64,000 bases of DNA from Massilia alkalitolerans DSM 17462 (lineage in GTDB: Bacteria > Pseudomonadota > Gammaproteobacteria > Burkholderiales > Burkholderiaceae_D), in the NCBI RefSeq assembly GCF_000427785.1, contig NZ_ATYR01000031.1, positions 1 to 64,000 on the forward strand. Direction: 5' to 3'. Every line of letters begins with the position of its first letter. The stretch's first letter is position 1. The position numbers and the translations under genes are program-made. The notes under the pieces are model-generated. The model had not been told where the DNA came from and made no database searches. It saw nothing but the letters and a program-made list of their open reading frames with translations. Below are positions 54,401 to 64,000 of the stretch, piece by piece.

Positions 54401-54939
54401 AGGCAGCAGGAAACATCGGCGCGCAGTTCGGCGCGAAATTCAGCGCCCTGCGCGAGCGTGCGCTCACCTGGTGGCTGGGCCGTACCGACCAGGAGCGCAA
54501 GTTCCTGACCGTCGGCGGCGCCGTGGTGGGGGTGTCGCTGGTCTATGCGCTGCTGCTGGCGCCGGCCATCGAAGGGCGCGACAGCCTGAAACGCTCGCTG
54601 CCCGCGCTGCGCCAGCAGGCCGCCCAGCTGCAAACCATGGCCGCCGAAGCCCAGGCCCTGGCCGCCACGCCGGCGCCGTCGGTCGCGCCCATGAGCTCCG
54701 AGGCACTGAACGCCAGCATGGCCCAGCGCGGCCTCAAGGCAGGCTCGCTCACCATGACCGGCGAATACGCCAAGATCCAGTTCAACGGCGTGTCCTTCGC
54801 CAACCTGGTGTCCTGGCTCGATGCCCAGCGCCGCGAGAACCGCGTGCAGGTGCAGGACGCCACGTTTACCGCCTTGAGCGCGGTGGGACAGGTCGACGCC
54901 ACCCTCACGCTGCGCCAGGCCAGCGCGCCGGCCCAATGA
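54397..54939 (+). CDS. gspM: Type II secretion inner-membrane protein GspM
   Basis: 180 residues: N-terminal cytoplasmic segment (WLGRTDQERKFL), one membrane helix (VVGVSLVYALLLAPAI), and a periplasmic domain ending in the GspM fold (YAKIQFNGVSFANLVSWL). It partners GspL. Stop overlaps the gspN start. Confidence 0.92.
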   Translation: MKAAGNIGAQFGAKFSALRERALTWWLGRTDQERKFLTVGGAVVGVSLVYALLLAPAIEGRDSLKRSLPALRQQAAQLQTMAAEAQALAATPAPSVAPMSSEALNASMAQRGLKAGSLTMTGEYAKIQFNGVSFANLVSWLDAQRRENRVQVQDATFTALSAVGQVDATLTLRQASAPAQ

Positions 54940-55709
54940 GGCGCCTGCTGTTGTGGACAGTGCCGGTCGTGCTGGCCGTGCTCGTCACGGTGCTGGCCTT
55001 CCTGCCCGCTTCCTGGCTGGGGCCGATCGTGGAACAGCAGACCGGCGGTCGTTTGACTCTGGGGGATGCGCAAGGTACGCTCTGGAACGGCTCAGCTTTC
55101 GTAGGCGGAGCGCCGGGCGAGGGCGGGGCAGTGACGCCGCTGCTGCCGGGGCGCTTCGCATGGCGTTTGTCGCCGCTGGTGATGCTGGGCCAAGTCCACA
55201 TGGAACTAGAAAACCCGCAAGCACTGGCACGCCCGGTACGCATCGACGGCAGCTGGTCGCAGTGGCAGGTGAGCAGCGGCGAACTGCTGCTGCCGGCCGA
55301 GGGCCTGGCGGGGCTGGGTGCGCCGCTCAACACGCTGGCGCCGAGCGGCACCATCCGGCTGGTCTGGAATACGCTCGACCTGCTGCGCCAGCCCAATACG
55401 GTAGCGGTACAGGGCCGTACGGTATTGACCATGAGCGACATGGGTTCGCGCATGTCGCCCATCCGGCCGCTGGGCAGCTATGAAATGGCATTCGACTGGC
55501 GCGGCAGCCAGGCCGACCTGAACCTGCGCACCGTACGCGGTGCGCTCGTATTGACGGGCTCGGGTATGCTGCAAAATGGCCGCCTGCGCTTTTCCGGCCA
55601 GGCCTCGGCCGCCGAAGGATACGAACAGACGCTGGGTAATATGCTCAACCTGCTGGGCCAGCGCCGCATGGTGAACGGCAAAAACATAATCGCACTCGAG
55701 TTCAGATAA
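54936..55709 (+). CDS. gspN: Type II secretion protein GspN
   Basis: 257 residues from ATG 54936. N-terminal membrane helix (LLLWTVPVVLAVLVTVLAFL) followed by the repetitive beta-rich GspN domain (GDAQGTLWNGSAFV; GTIRLVWNTLDLLRQ). GspN is an accessory of uncertain role present in only some secretion clusters. Its stop shares the A of the gspD ATG at 55709. Confidence 0.9.
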   Translation: MRRLLLWTVPVVLAVLVTVLAFLPASWLGPIVEQQTGGRLTLGDAQGTLWNGSAFVGGAPGEGGAVTPLLPGRFAWRLSPLVMLGQVHMELENPQALARPVRIDGSWSQWQVSSGELLLPAEGLAGLGAPLNTLAPSGTIRLVWNTLDLLRQPNTVAVQGRTVLTMSDMGSRMSPIRPLGSYEMAFDWRGSQADLNLRTVRGALVLTGSGMLQNGRLRFSGQASAAEGYEQTLGNMLNLLGQRRMVNGKNIIALEFR

Positions 55710-58090
55710 TGACCAACAACATTCGCACCACCTTTGCTCGACCCCACCTCCGTCTGCCCATCGTGCCGAATATGCGCCGCGTCGCGGCCGGCGCCATGCT
55801 GTGCTGCTTCGCCGCGACCACGGCGGGAACATTCCTTCCAGCAGTTGCTCATGCCCAGGAAAGTGCGAACGCCGCGGCGCTGAGCTTCGTCAACGCCGAC
55901 ATCGAATCGGTGATCAAGGCGATCGGCCACTACACCGGCATGACCTTCATCATCGACCCGCGCGTCAAGGGCACGATCACGCTGGTGTCGGAAAAATCGC
56001 TGACCAAGACCCAGGCCTTCGGCCTCCTGACCTCGACCCTGCGCCTGCAGGGCTATGCCGTGGTCACCAGCGGCGACGGTTATGCCAAGGTGGTGCCGGA
56101 AGCCGAAGCCAAGGCCCAGTCCTCGCCGACCCAGGTCGGGGGCGTACGCGCCAGCAAGGCTACCGGCGACCAGATCGCCACCCAGGTGTTTTATCTCTCC
56201 TACGAGTCGGCGGCGAATCTCACCGCCGTGCTGCGTCCCCTGATTTCGCCGAACAATTCGATCATGGCGAACCCGGGCAACAACACCCTGGTCATCACCG
56301 ACTACGCCGACAACCTGCGCCGCCTGGCCAAGATCATCGCCGCGCTCGACGCGCCGGTGGCGGCCGACCTCGACGTGATCCCGATCCGCAACGCGATCGC
56401 CAGCGACATCGCCGCCCTGGTCACCCGCCTGATGGAACCGAGCGCCGGCGGCGATTCCGGCCGCGTCACCGTGCTGGCCGACCCGCGCACCAACTCGGTC
56501 GTGATCCGCGCCCCTTCGCAGGCACGCGCCAACCTGGCCAAGTCCCTGATCGCGCGCCTCGACCAGCAGACCTCGACGCAGGGCAATATTCACGTCGTCT
56601 ACCTGAAGAACGCCGACGCCAGCCGCGTGGCCCAGACCCTGCGCGCCGTGGTGTCGCAGGACGCTTCGGCGGTGCCGGTGCAGCAGCAGGGCACCACGGG
56701 CGGTTCCATCCAGGCGGGCTCCGCAGGAATGGGCGGCAGCAGCACCGGCCAGGGCGGACTCGGCAGCCAGCAGGGCCAGGGGGGCAGCCTCGCCACCTCC
56801 GGCACCGGCGGCACCTTCGGCCAGCAGAGCCAGCTCACCGCGGGCGGCGCCGGCGGCGGCCAGGGCTCGGGCTTCATCCAGGCCGATGCCTCGACCAACA
56901 GCCTGATCATCACCGCGCCGGACGCCGTGTACCGCAACCTGCGCAGCGTCATCGACCAGCTCGACGTGCGCCGCGCCCAGGTCTACATCGAGGCGCTGGT
57001 GGTCGAAGTGACCTCCAACAAGGCTTCGGAATTCGGTGTGCAGTGGATCGGCGCCTCGGGCGACAGCGACAGCAAGTACCGCGTCGGCGGCGTCCAGTCC
57101 TTCACCGGCGGCGCTCAGGGCAGCAACATCGTCAACCTGGCCGCGGCCGCGCGTACCGGCCTGTCCGGCACCTCGGTGCCGAGCATCCCGGGCGGCCTGA
57201 CCTTCGGCCTGTTCCGCCAGGTGGGCGGCGAGCTGGGCCTGGGGGCGGTGGCGCGCGCCCTTGAAAACGACGGCAATGCCAACATCTTGTCCACACCGAA
57301 CATGATCACCCTGGACAACGAGCTGGCAACGATCAAGGTCGGCCAGAACGTGCCGATCATCACCGGCTCGTACACGACCACCGCCGCGACCGGCGGCGGC
57401 AACCCGTTCCAGACCGTCGACCGCCGGGACGTCGGCCTGCTGCTCAAGGTGCGCCCGCAAATCTCGGAGGGGGGTACCATCAAGATGGCGATCCTCCACG
57501 AGAATTCGAGCGTCGACCCGGCCACCCGCAACGCGCCGCAGGGCCTGACCACCAACCAGCGCGCGATCGAAAGCAATGTGCTGGCCGACGACGGCCAGAT
57601 CATCGTGCTCGGCGGCCTCATCGAGGACACCGAGGGCGACGGTGAAGAGAAAGTACGCGGCCTGGGCGACATTCCGGTGCTGGGCAACCTGTTCAAATAC
57701 CGCAACCGCACCCGGGTCAAGACCAACCTGATGGTGTTCCTGCGTCCTGTCGTGGTGCGCAGCAAGGAAGCTTCCCATTCGCTGGCCATGGACCGTTACG
57801 AATACATGCGCGCCGTCGGCGCCTCGGGCCAGGCCAGCCAGGAAGACACGATCCTGATGCGCAATCTCGGCGCGCCGCAGCTGCCGCCCTTGACGGGTGG
57901 CCAGCCGCCCGTCGGCGGCACCATGGCCACCGCGCCGGTGCAGGCGGCGCCGGTCGTCGGCAGCGCCCCGGGCGCGGCCAGCGGCCAACCGACGCAGGAC
58001 CAAATGAGGCAAGGCCAGCCGCGCCAGCAGAACCAGCCGGCGACGCCGCAGTCCCAGTTTCGTCCGGTGACGCCATCGAACCAGAAATAA
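55709..58090 (+). CDS. gspD: Type II secretion secretin GspD
   Basis: 793 residues. Signal peptide, then N0 domain ([17 protein letters not shown]), N1-N3 modules ([38 protein letters not shown]), a Gly/Ser/Gln-rich insert within N3 (about 335-390), the secretin C-domain ([36 protein letters not shown]) and a long Gln/Pro tail. It forms the outer-membrane pore. No lipobox is present, so targeting may use a separate pilotin. Confidence 0.95.
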   Translation: MTNNIRTTFARPHLRLPIVPNMRRVAAGAMLCCFAATTAGTFLPAVAHAQESANAAALSFVNADIESVIKAIGHYTGMTFIIDPRVKGTITLVSEKSLTKTQAFGLLTSTLRLQGYAVVTSGDGYAKVVPEAEAKAQSSPTQVGGVRASKATGDQIATQVFYLSYESAANLTAVLRPLISPNNSIMANPGNNTLVITDYADNLRRLAKIIAALDAPVAADLDVIPIRNAIASDIAALVTRLMEPSAGGDSGRVTVLADPRTNSVVIRAPSQARANLAKSLIARLDQQTSTQGNIHVVYLKNADASRVAQTLRAVVSQDASAVPVQQQGTTGGSIQAGSAGMGGSSTGQGGLGSQQGQGGSLATSGTGGTFGQQSQLTAGGAGGGQGSGFIQADASTNSLIITAPDAVYRNLRSVIDQLDVRRAQVYIEALVVEVTSNKASEFGVQWIGASGDSDSKYRVGGVQSFTGGAQGSNIVNLAAAARTGLSGTSVPSIPGGLTFGLFRQVGGELGLGAVARALENDGNANILSTPNMITLDNELATIKVGQNVPIITGSYTTTAATGGGNPFQTVDRRDVGLLLKVRPQISEGGTIKMAILHENSSVDPATRNAPQGLTTNQRAIESNVLADDGQIIVLGGLIEDTEGDGEEKVRGLGDIPVLGNLFKYRNRTRVKTNLMVFLRPVVVRSKEASHSLAMDRYEYMRAVGASGQASQEDTILMRNLGAPQLPPLTGGQPPVGGTMATAPVQAAPVVGSAPGAASGQPTQDQMRQGQPRQQNQPATPQSQFRPVTPSNQK

Positions 58091-58097
58091 GCTGACC

Positions 58098-59519
58098 ATG
58101 AACAATCTGTTGCCTTTCGCCTTCGCCCGTGACCACGGCGTGCTGGCGCGCGGCGGTGACGAACCGGGCCAGGCCGTCGAGGTGCTGGTGTCCGGCGCCA
58201 CCGCGCCCAGCGCGATCGCGGAAGTCTCGCGCCGCTTCGGCCGCATCACCCTGCGCCGCCTCGATCGCGGCGAGCTCGACGACGCCATCGCCAAGGCCTA
58301 TGCCGGCGCCGGCGGCGACGCCTCGCAGGTGGTGGACGAGTTCGATGCCGACCTCGACCTGACCCGCCTGCTGCAGGACGTGCCCGCCATCGAAGACCTG
58401 CTGGAATCCTCGGACGACGCGCCGGTCATCCGCATGATCAACGCGCTCCTGACGCAATCGCTGCGCGAAGGCGCGTCCGATATCCACATCGAACCCTTCG
58501 AGCAGACCTCGGTCGTGCGCTTCCGCGTCGACGGCGCGCTGCGCGACATCGTGCGTCCCAAGAAGGCGATCCACGCCTCGCTGATCTCGCGTATCAAGAT
58601 CATGTCGCAGCTCGACATCGCCGAAAAGCGCCTGCCGCAGGACGGCCGCATCACCCTGCGCATCGGCGGCAAACCGGTCGACGTGCGCGTCTCGACCCTG
58701 CCGACCGGCCACGGCGAGCGCGCCGTGCTGCGTCTGCTGGACAAGGAAGCCGGCAGGCTCGACCTGAGCCACCTGGGCATGGCGCCGGACATGCTGCCGC
58801 AGTTCGACCGCCTGATCAACCAGCCGCACGGCATCGTGCTGGTCACCGGCCCGACCGGTTCGGGTAAAACCACCACGCTGTACGCCGCGCTGTCGCGCCT
58901 GAACGCGTCCACCACCAACATCATGACGGTGGAAGACCCGATCGAATACGACCTCAACGGCGTCGGCCAGACCCAGGTCAACGCGCGCATCGACATGAGC
59001 TTCGCCAAGGCCCTGCGCGCCATCCTGCGCCAGGACCCGGACGTGATCATGATCGGCGAGATCCGCGACCTGGAAACGGCGCAGATCGCGGTGCAGGCCT
59101 CGCTCACCGGCCACCTGGTGCTGGCCACCCTGCACACCAATGACGCGGCCTCGGCCGTGACCCGTCTGCTGGACATGGGCATCGAGCCGTTCCTGCTGTC
59201 CTCGTCCCTGCTGGGCGTGATGGCGCAGCGCCTGGTGCGCAAGCTGTGCACGCATTGCAAGGTCAGCGACGCCACCGGCTGGCATGCGGTGGGTTGCGAG
59301 CGTTGCGGCCACACCGGCTACCATGGCCGGGTCGGCGTCTACGAGCTGCTCGAAACCACCGAAGAGATCCGCGCCCAGATCCATAACCAGGCCTCCGAAG
59401 CCGAGATCCGCGTCACCGCCCAGAAGTCGGGCATGAAGATGATGCGCGAAGACGGCGAGCGCTGGCTGGCGGACGGCACCACCACACGCGCCGAGCTGGT
59501 GCGCGTGACCAAGGATTAA
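58098..59519 (+). CDS. gspE: Type II secretion ATPase GspE
   Basis: 473 residues. N1E domain (about 1-95), Walker [15 protein letters not shown], Asp box [11 protein letters not shown], Walker [17 protein letters not shown], His box [10 protein letters not shown] and the C-terminal zinc motif CTHC...CERCGHTGY. It powers pseudopilus assembly. It starts 8 bp after gspD. Confidence 0.96.
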   Translation: MNNLLPFAFARDHGVLARGGDEPGQAVEVLVSGATAPSAIAEVSRRFGRITLRRLDRGELDDAIAKAYAGAGGDASQVVDEFDADLDLTRLLQDVPAIEDLLESSDDAPVIRMINALLTQSLREGASDIHIEPFEQTSVVRFRVDGALRDIVRPKKAIHASLISRIKIMSQLDIAEKRLPQDGRITLRIGGKPVDVRVSTLPTGHGERAVLRLLDKEAGRLDLSHLGMAPDMLPQFDRLINQPHGIVLVTGPTGSGKTTTLYAALSRLNASTTNIMTVEDPIEYDLNGVGQTQVNARIDMSFAKALRAILRQDPDVIMIGEIRDLETAQIAVQASLTGHLVLATLHTNDAASAVTRLLDMGIEPFLLSSSLLGVMAQRLVRKLCTHCKVSDATGWHAVGCERCGHTGYHGRVGVYELLETTEEIRAQIHNQASEAEIRVTAQKSGMKMMREDGERWLADGTTTRAELVRVTKD

Positions 59520-59528
59520 GGGAAGCCC

Positions 59529-60749
59529 ATGCCGGCATTTCGCTACGAAGCCGTCGACGCCGGCGGCGCCACCAAGAAGGGCGTGGTCAACGCCGACAGC
59601 CCGCGCTCGGCGCGCGCCGACCTGCGCACCCAGGGCCTGACGCCGCTGTCGGTCGAGCAGATCGCGGCCCAGGTGGACGAAGCCGGCGTGGCGCGTTCGC
59701 GCGGCTTCGGCGAGCGCCTGTCGCAGGTCGAGCTGGCGCTGTTCACGCGCCAGCTGGCCAGCCTGCTCGAGGCCGGCCTGCCGCTGGAACAGGCCTTCAC
59801 CGCGCTGCTGGAACAGGCGGAACGCCCCTACGTGCGCGACCTGATCGCCTCGATCCGCTCCGAAGTCATCGGCGGCGTGGCCTTTTCCAGCGCGCTGTCG
59901 CGCCACCCGCGCGACTTCGCCGAGATCTACCGCGCCCTGGTGTCTTCCGGCGAGCAGATCGGCCAGCTCTCGCGCGTGCTGTCGCGCCTGGCCGACTACA
60001 TCGAGCGCCGCAACGCGCTGGTGCAGAAGGTGCGCCTGGCCTTTACCTATCCGGCCATCGTCACCGTGGTGGCCTTCGCCATCGTCATCTTCCTGCTCAC
60101 CTACGTGGTGCCGCAGATCGTCTCGGTGTTCGCCAACACCAAGCAGAAACTGCCTTTCCTCACCGTCATGATGCTGGCGATTTCCGACTTCGTGCGGGCC
60201 TACGGCATCTATGTCGGCATTCTGCTCATCGGCGCGTTCTGGCTGTGGCGGCGCGCGCTGCGCAATCCCGACCTCAAGCGGCGCTGGCATACCTGGCTGC
60301 TGAGTGCGCCGGTCTATGGAAAATTCGAGCGCAGCCTGAACACGGCGCGCTTCGCCAGCACGCTGGCGATCACCACCGGTTCCGGCGTGCCGATCCTGCG
60401 CGCCCTCGAGACCAGCCGCGACACCCTGTCGAACGTGGCGATGCGCGAACTGGTCGAACAGGCCACCGCCAGCGTGCGCGAAGGCGTGAGCCTGGCGCGC
60501 GCCCTGTCGGCGCAGAAGCACTTTCCGCCGATGCTGGTGCACATGATCCGCGCCGGCGAGATCACCGGCGAGCTGCCCAGCATGCTCGAACGCGCCGCCA
60601 ACTCGCAGCAGGCCGACCTCGAGCGCCGCACGCTCACCATCGCCGGCCTGCTGGAGCCGGTGCTGATCCTGGCCATGGGCCTGGTGGTGCTCCTGATCGT
60701 GCTGGCGGTGCTGATGCCGATCATCGAGATCAACCAACTGGTGCGCTGA
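59529..60749 (+). CDS. gspF: Type II secretion inner-membrane platform protein GspF
   Basis: 406 residues with two GspF domains (LFTRQLASLLEAGLPLEQAF and ARFASTLAITTGSGVPILRA) and three membrane helices. It is the platform that couples GspE to pseudopilin insertion. Intact, 10 bp after gspE. Confidence 0.96.
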   Translation: MPAFRYEAVDAGGATKKGVVNADSPRSARADLRTQGLTPLSVEQIAAQVDEAGVARSRGFGERLSQVELALFTRQLASLLEAGLPLEQAFTALLEQAERPYVRDLIASIRSEVIGGVAFSSALSRHPRDFAEIYRALVSSGEQIGQLSRVLSRLADYIERRNALVQKVRLAFTYPAIVTVVAFAIVIFLLTYVVPQIVSVFANTKQKLPFLTVMMLAISDFVRAYGIYVGILLIGAFWLWRRALRNPDLKRRWHTWLLSAPVYGKFERSLNTARFASTLAITTGSGVPILRALETSRDTLSNVAMRELVEQATASVREGVSLARALSAQKHFPPMLVHMIRAGEITGELPSMLERAANSQQADLERRTLTIAGLLEPVLILAMGLVVLLIVLAVLMPIIEINQLVR

Positions 60750-60771
60750 ATACAAGAACAAGAAGGAAACC

Positions 60772-61509
60772 ATGAACAAGCGTCTGCCTCTCCTCCTCAC
60801 CCTGCTCGCACTGATCCTGCTGGTCGCCTCGGTCGCCTACTGGTTCCTGCAGCTGTACAAGCCCGAGCAGCGTCCGCTGGCGCCGGCGCCGGCCATGGCC
60901 CAGGCCGAGCCGAACCCGGAAGCCGCCGCCTACCTGTTCGGCGGCCAGCCGACCGCGGTGGCGATCTCCAATTACCAGCTCACCGGCGTCGTCTCGGCCG
61001 GTAGCAACAGCGCCGTGATCCTGGTGGCCGAGGGTTCGCCGCCGAAGGCGGTGCGGATCGGCCGCGAGATCGTGCCGGGCGTGACGGTGGCCGAGGTGCA
61101 TCCGAAATACGTGATGCTGTCCGAAGGCGGCGTCATGAAACGCGTCGACCTGGCGCCCGACACGGGCGCCTCCAGCCAGCCCGGCATGGCGCCGCCGATG
61201 CCGCAGCCGGTGGCCGCTGCGCCGCCGCCCGGTGTCGAGCCACAGACCGCGCCGGGCGTCGTGGCCGCGCCGGGGAACATGCAGCAGCAACCGGGCGGCG
61301 GCGTCGCGCTGACCACCCCGGAACCCGCGCTGCCGAACCAGGAGGCGCCGCCGCCGCCCGATCCGACCATGACCCAGCCGCAGCAAGGGCAGCAGGGACA
61401 GCAGCAAGGACAGCAGGGCCAGAACCCGCCGCCGCCAAACCAGGTGCAGATGCCGCCCCCGACCCGGGCGGTGAACAGCCCGGTGGGGGAGCCGAACCCG
61501 ACCCAGTAA
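60772..61509 (+). CDS. gspC: Type II secretion protein GspC
   Basis: 245 residues. One N-terminal membrane helix (LLLTLLALILLVASVAYWFL), then the HR domain (YLFGGQPTAVAISNYQLTGV, ...VRIGREIVPGVTVAEVHPKYV) that contacts GspD. The last 110 residues are Pro/Gln-rich without a PDZ or coiled coil. GspC is here the last gene rather than the first, 22 bp after gspF. Confidence 0.9.
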   Translation: MNKRLPLLLTLLALILLVASVAYWFLQLYKPEQRPLAPAPAMAQAEPNPEAAAYLFGGQPTAVAISNYQLTGVVSAGSNSAVILVAEGSPPKAVRIGREIVPGVTVAEVHPKYVMLSEGGVMKRVDLAPDTGASSQPGMAPPMPQPVAAAPPPGVEPQTAPGVVAAPGNMQQQPGGGVALTTPEPALPNQEAPPPPDPTMTQPQQGQQGQQQGQQGQNPPPPNQVQMPPPTRAVNSPVGEPNPTQ

Positions 61510-61516
61510 GCCGGAA

Positions 61517-61541
61517 CGCCGCAAGCATGCGGTGTTTTTTT
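61517..61541 (+). terminator. Rho-independent terminator of the gsp operon
   Basis: Seven-pair stem CGCCGCA / TGCGGTG (one G-U) with a 4-base loop, followed by seven T (61535-61541), just after the gspC stop. Confidence 0.85.
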
Positions 61542-61544
61542 CGT

Positions 61545-61770
61545 CACTATCACCGCCGGCCGCCTGCTGGATACCCATCCCTCAAAACCCTGGATGCGGG
61601 CTACATCACCGTGCGCAACGCCGGCGCCTCGGACTGGAATGACGTCGGCCTGAGCCAGGCCATCGCCGCCGGCAAGGTGCTCGGCCCGCGCATCATCCCA
61701 GTCGCCTAGTCGTTCGGGCCGACCGGCAGCCACTGCGACAGCACCTACTTCCGTTCGTCCAGACTTATGC
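61545..61770 (+). pseudogene. Amidohydrolase fragment, degraded
   Basis: Pieces of an imidazolonepropionase-type amidohydrolase are recognisable. ITAGRLLD is in one frame near 61545. TLDAGYITVRNAGASDWNDV then LSQAIAAGKVLGPRIIPVA follows in another frame (to 61706). Then an in-frame TAG at 61707, after which the family pattern continues as GSHCDSTYF. The region between the first two blocks is deleted, and the gene is cut off by the TnpB element at about 61770. Confidence 0.75.
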
Positions 61771-61774
61771 AAAG

Positions 61775-62569
61775 TTATTCATCGTTAACTTTGGCGCTGG
61801 ATTCCTGCTTCGCCGGGGCTGGTTTCGTCTCGCGCTTGCGCGCTAGGCCAGCGCCTTCCCCTCCACAGGCCGATGCGGTGGAACTCACCGCCATGTTTTT
61901 CAGGTTCACTGCCGCATTCACGTCCCGGTCGTGGTACTCGCCACACTCCGGGCAGCACCAGTGCCGCACACCCATTCCCAGCTCCTTTACTACATGCCCG
62001 CAGCCGGAGCACTGTTTGCTACTGGGGAACCAGCGGTCGGCCACGATCACCTGGCCACCACGCCAGGCCGCCTTGTATTCGAGCTGGCGGCGGAACGCGT
62101 AAAAGCCCATGTCGGCAATGGCGCGAGACAGGCGCCGGTTGGCCAGCATCCCTTTCACGTTCAGGTCTTCAATGCCGATCGTGTGGAAGCGCCGCGTGAT
62201 GCTGGTGGTGAGCTGGTGCAGCCCGTCGCGCCGGATGCTGGCGATTCTGGCGTGGAGCCTTGCCAGTTTCATCTTTGCCTTGCCTCGATTATGCGAGCCC
62301 TTCACTTTGCGCGATAGGGCGCGTGAAAGCCGCTGTAGCCGTTGTAGCAAGGTGCGTAGTGCACGAGAGCCTGCGATTGCCTCTCCCGTTGACAGGGTTG
62401 CCAGCGATGACACGCCCAGGTCGATTCCAACCGCGTCTTGGTTTTCGGCTGACGGCAGGAACGGGTTCGGGATGTCGACGGTAATGCTGGCGTACCAATG
62501 GTTGGCGACGCGGGAAATCGTGGCCGAGACGATCCTGTCTTGAAAGCGCAGGGCTTCGCGCATGCGCAC
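61775..62569 (-). CDS. tnpB: IS200/IS605-family TnpB, N-terminally truncated
   Basis: 264 residues from the first ATG, against about 400 in full-length TnpB. The frame is open further upstream (DGKKFRIPKLGCVRMREAL) to about 62610, where an IS5-family end interrupts it. The catalytic RuvC triad is present: Asp in VGIDLGVSSLA, Glu in GIEDLNVKGML, Asp in DRDVNAAVNLKNMA. A zinc finger is also present (CSGCGH...CCPECG). TnpB is an RNA-guided DNA nuclease. The missing N-terminal wedge/recognition part makes activity unlikely. No tnpA is nearby. Confidence 0.9.
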   Translation of the reverse strand: MRMREALRFQDRIVSATISRVANHWYASITVDIPNPFLPSAENQDAVGIDLGVSSLATLSTGEAIAGSRALRTLLQRLQRLSRALSRKVKGSHNRGKAKMKLARLHARIASIRRDGLHQLTTSITRRFHTIGIEDLNVKGMLANRRLSRAIADMGFYAFRRQLEYKAAWRGGQVIVADRWFPSSKQCSGCGHVVKELGMGVRHWCCPECGEYHDRDVNAAVNLKNMAVSSTASACGGEGAGLARKRETKPAPAKQESSAKVNDE

Positions 62570-62610
62570 ACACCCGAGTTTCGGAATCCGGAATTTTTTA
62601 CCGTCGACTT

Positions 62611-63654
62611 GGCTTTGTTGCGTAAATCAGGTCTGCCCAGCGTAGATCCGGCAGGTCTGTTAGCCTGAACGCATGAAGCCTGCTCCACAGAAGTACCGCA
62701 CGACCAACTGGAAAACGTACAACGAAGCTCTCAAGGCACGTGGGTCACTGCTGATCTGGCTCGATCCGACGATGAAATGGCACGGCCAGCCGAGCGGCAA
62801 GCGCGGGCGCAGCCAGACGTTCAGCGACGAGGCGATCCAGTTCTGCCTGAGCATCAAGTGCCTGTTCAATTTGCCGCTGCGCCAGGCCATGGGCATGGCG
62901 CAGCGCCTTTTACACCTGGCGGGACTTGGCTGGCCAGTGCCCGACTACAGCACGGTGAGTCGGCGGCAGAAGACGCTGCAGGTGGCCATTGGCGCCGTGC
63001 CGACCACGACAGGCTTGCATCTGCTGGTGGACAGCAGGGGGATCAAGATGCTGGGCGAAGGCGAATGGAAGACGAAGAAGCATGGTGCAGATTACCGACG
63101 CCAGTGGCGCAAGGCGCACCTCGGGATCGATGCGTCCACACTGGAGATCCGTGCCATGGAAGTGACCGACAACAGCATCGGTGACGCCCCCGTCCTGCCG
63201 GCGCTGCTGGAGCAGATTCCAGCCGACGAGCGCATCGCCAGCGTCAATGGCGACGGCGCCTACGATACGAAGGACTGCCACGAAGCCATCGCCATGCGCT
63301 CCGCGCATGCCATCATTCCGACCCGCAAGAACGCCAAACCCTGGAATACGAACCCTGCGGTGCCGATGCACGCAACGAGATCCTCCATACGACGCGCCGG
63401 CTGGGCCGGGCGATCTGAAGAAGTGGAGCGGCTACCACCGGCGCAGCCTTGTCGAAACGAAGATGCGTTGTTTCAAACTGCTCGGCGAACGCGTCATGGC
63501 GCGTGACTTCGACCGTCAGGTCGCTGAATTGCAGGTGCGCGCTGCCGTGCTGAACCGCTTTACTCGGCTGGGTACCCCAGTTACGGTACCAGTGTTATAA
63601 AACTGATTACAAAAGGCGTCAGCTCGGCCTTCGCTCGATTTGCTCAACAAAGCC
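62611..63654. mobile_element. IS5-family insertion sequence
   Basis: Terminal inverted repeats GGCTTTGTTGCGTAAATC (62611 onward) and GATTTGCTCAACAAAGCC (63637-63654) bound a 1044-bp element with one transposase gene. The left end splits the tnpB frame. Flanking bases do not give an obvious target duplication, so one flank may be rearranged. Confidence 0.88.
62673..63600 (+). pseudogene. IS5-family transposase, broken by two frameshifts
   Basis: The frame from ATG 62673 reads as an IS5 transposase: DUF4096-like N-terminus, DDE residues in LLVDSRGIKM and SVNGDGAYDTKDCHEA. Near 63357 the expected continuation moves to another frame (GADARNEILHTTRRLGRAI). Near 63416 it shifts again to WSGYHRRSLVETKMRCFK and runs to TAA at 63600. 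Two indels therefore split the C-terminal part with the catalytic glutamate, so the element is probably not autonomous. Confidence 0.88.
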
Positions 63655-64000
63655 GGTTGACTTCGAAAGAACCAAAAAGGCGCTCGAGAGAAACAGGACT
63701 GCCACCAAGCTCTCGATCGTTGTTGAGTTCTGAAAGTGGCCATCGCGGAAAAATACCAGCGCACTACCTTTAATGCCCTTTGCCCAGAACATTGGGCGTT
63801 CTTGACCCGTATAGCTGATGGGCTGACAGCAGCGAATCAGCGGCTGGCGTTCTTAAACTCACTGCACTCAGCCTCGCCGCAAGGCGGCAAATATTGCAAC
63901 TTCCACCAACGTGCGCCTCATTGTCAGCGTATATTCAGCGCGCTCCTACGACAGTTCAGGCCGGTCGAGCCTGGCCAACAGGGTGATACAGGCAATGCTC
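63655..64000. other. Region right of the IS5 element
   Basis: 346 bases without a recognisable gene. Short open frames on both strands have no family character. A small GC hairpin (GCCTCGCCGCAAGGCGGC, near 63880) is the only visible structure. Confidence 0.4.

Noticed and set aside
55478-60800. Very long open frames on the minus strand opposite gspD, gspE and gspF
   Set aside because: They are antisense shadows of GC-rich codon bias; the translations are Arg/His/Gly-rich with no family character, while the plus strand encodes clear secretion genes.

Overview
The window comes from a GC-rich betaproteobacterium, most likely Oxalobacteraceae (Massilia or a close relative). The evidence is the GC-rich right half with its sspB-sspA-petCBA block, a complete type II secretion operon, SecB, and scattered short CCCGC/GCGGG palindromes typical of that group. 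Genus is inferred from gene order and protein character only.

Positions 1 to about 34,980 are a horizontally acquired genomic island of visibly lower GC. Its right end carries four tightly overlapping genes (34601 down to 29463): three tyrosine recombinases and a small fourth protein. This is the ginABCD signature of GInt islands. The cargo, read leftward, is: a tRNA-Thr(UGU) gene interrupted by a group I intron; two nuclease-like orphan genes (a winged-helix plus PD-(D/E)XK protein and a CoiA-like protein); a Cd/Pb/Zn module (cadR, P-type ATPase); czcICBAD; a Ni/Co module (dmeR, a small DUF1289 gene, dmeF); an H-NS-like protein; and a large copper module of two transcription blocks, each preceded by a CueR-type promoter. 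The left edge is the end of an IS3-family element, so the far end of the island is not seen.

The boundary at about 34.98 kb is notable. The 5' half of a second, probably native, tRNA-Thr (with its promoter, just downstream of sspB) is broken after anticodon base U34. The island tRNA-Thr has its 206-nt intron at exactly the same point, between U34 and G35. The island thus appears to have destroyed one tRNA-Thr(UGU) and to supply an intron-bearing replacement. The broken gene's promoter now points into the gin operon.

Positions 35.0-61.5 kb are chromosomal backbone: sspB, sspA, the cytochrome bc1 genes petCBA, mscL, a DegS/AlgW-like protease, DUF2461, a cupin, gpsA, an SH3 protein, secB, grxC, a rhodanese, gpmA, envC, a CtpA protease, a ThiF/MoeB-like enzyme, and gspGHIJKLMNDEFC ending in a terminator. 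The last 2.5 kb is mobile-element debris: an amidohydrolase fragment, a truncated TnpB, and an IS5-family element with a doubly frameshifted transposase.
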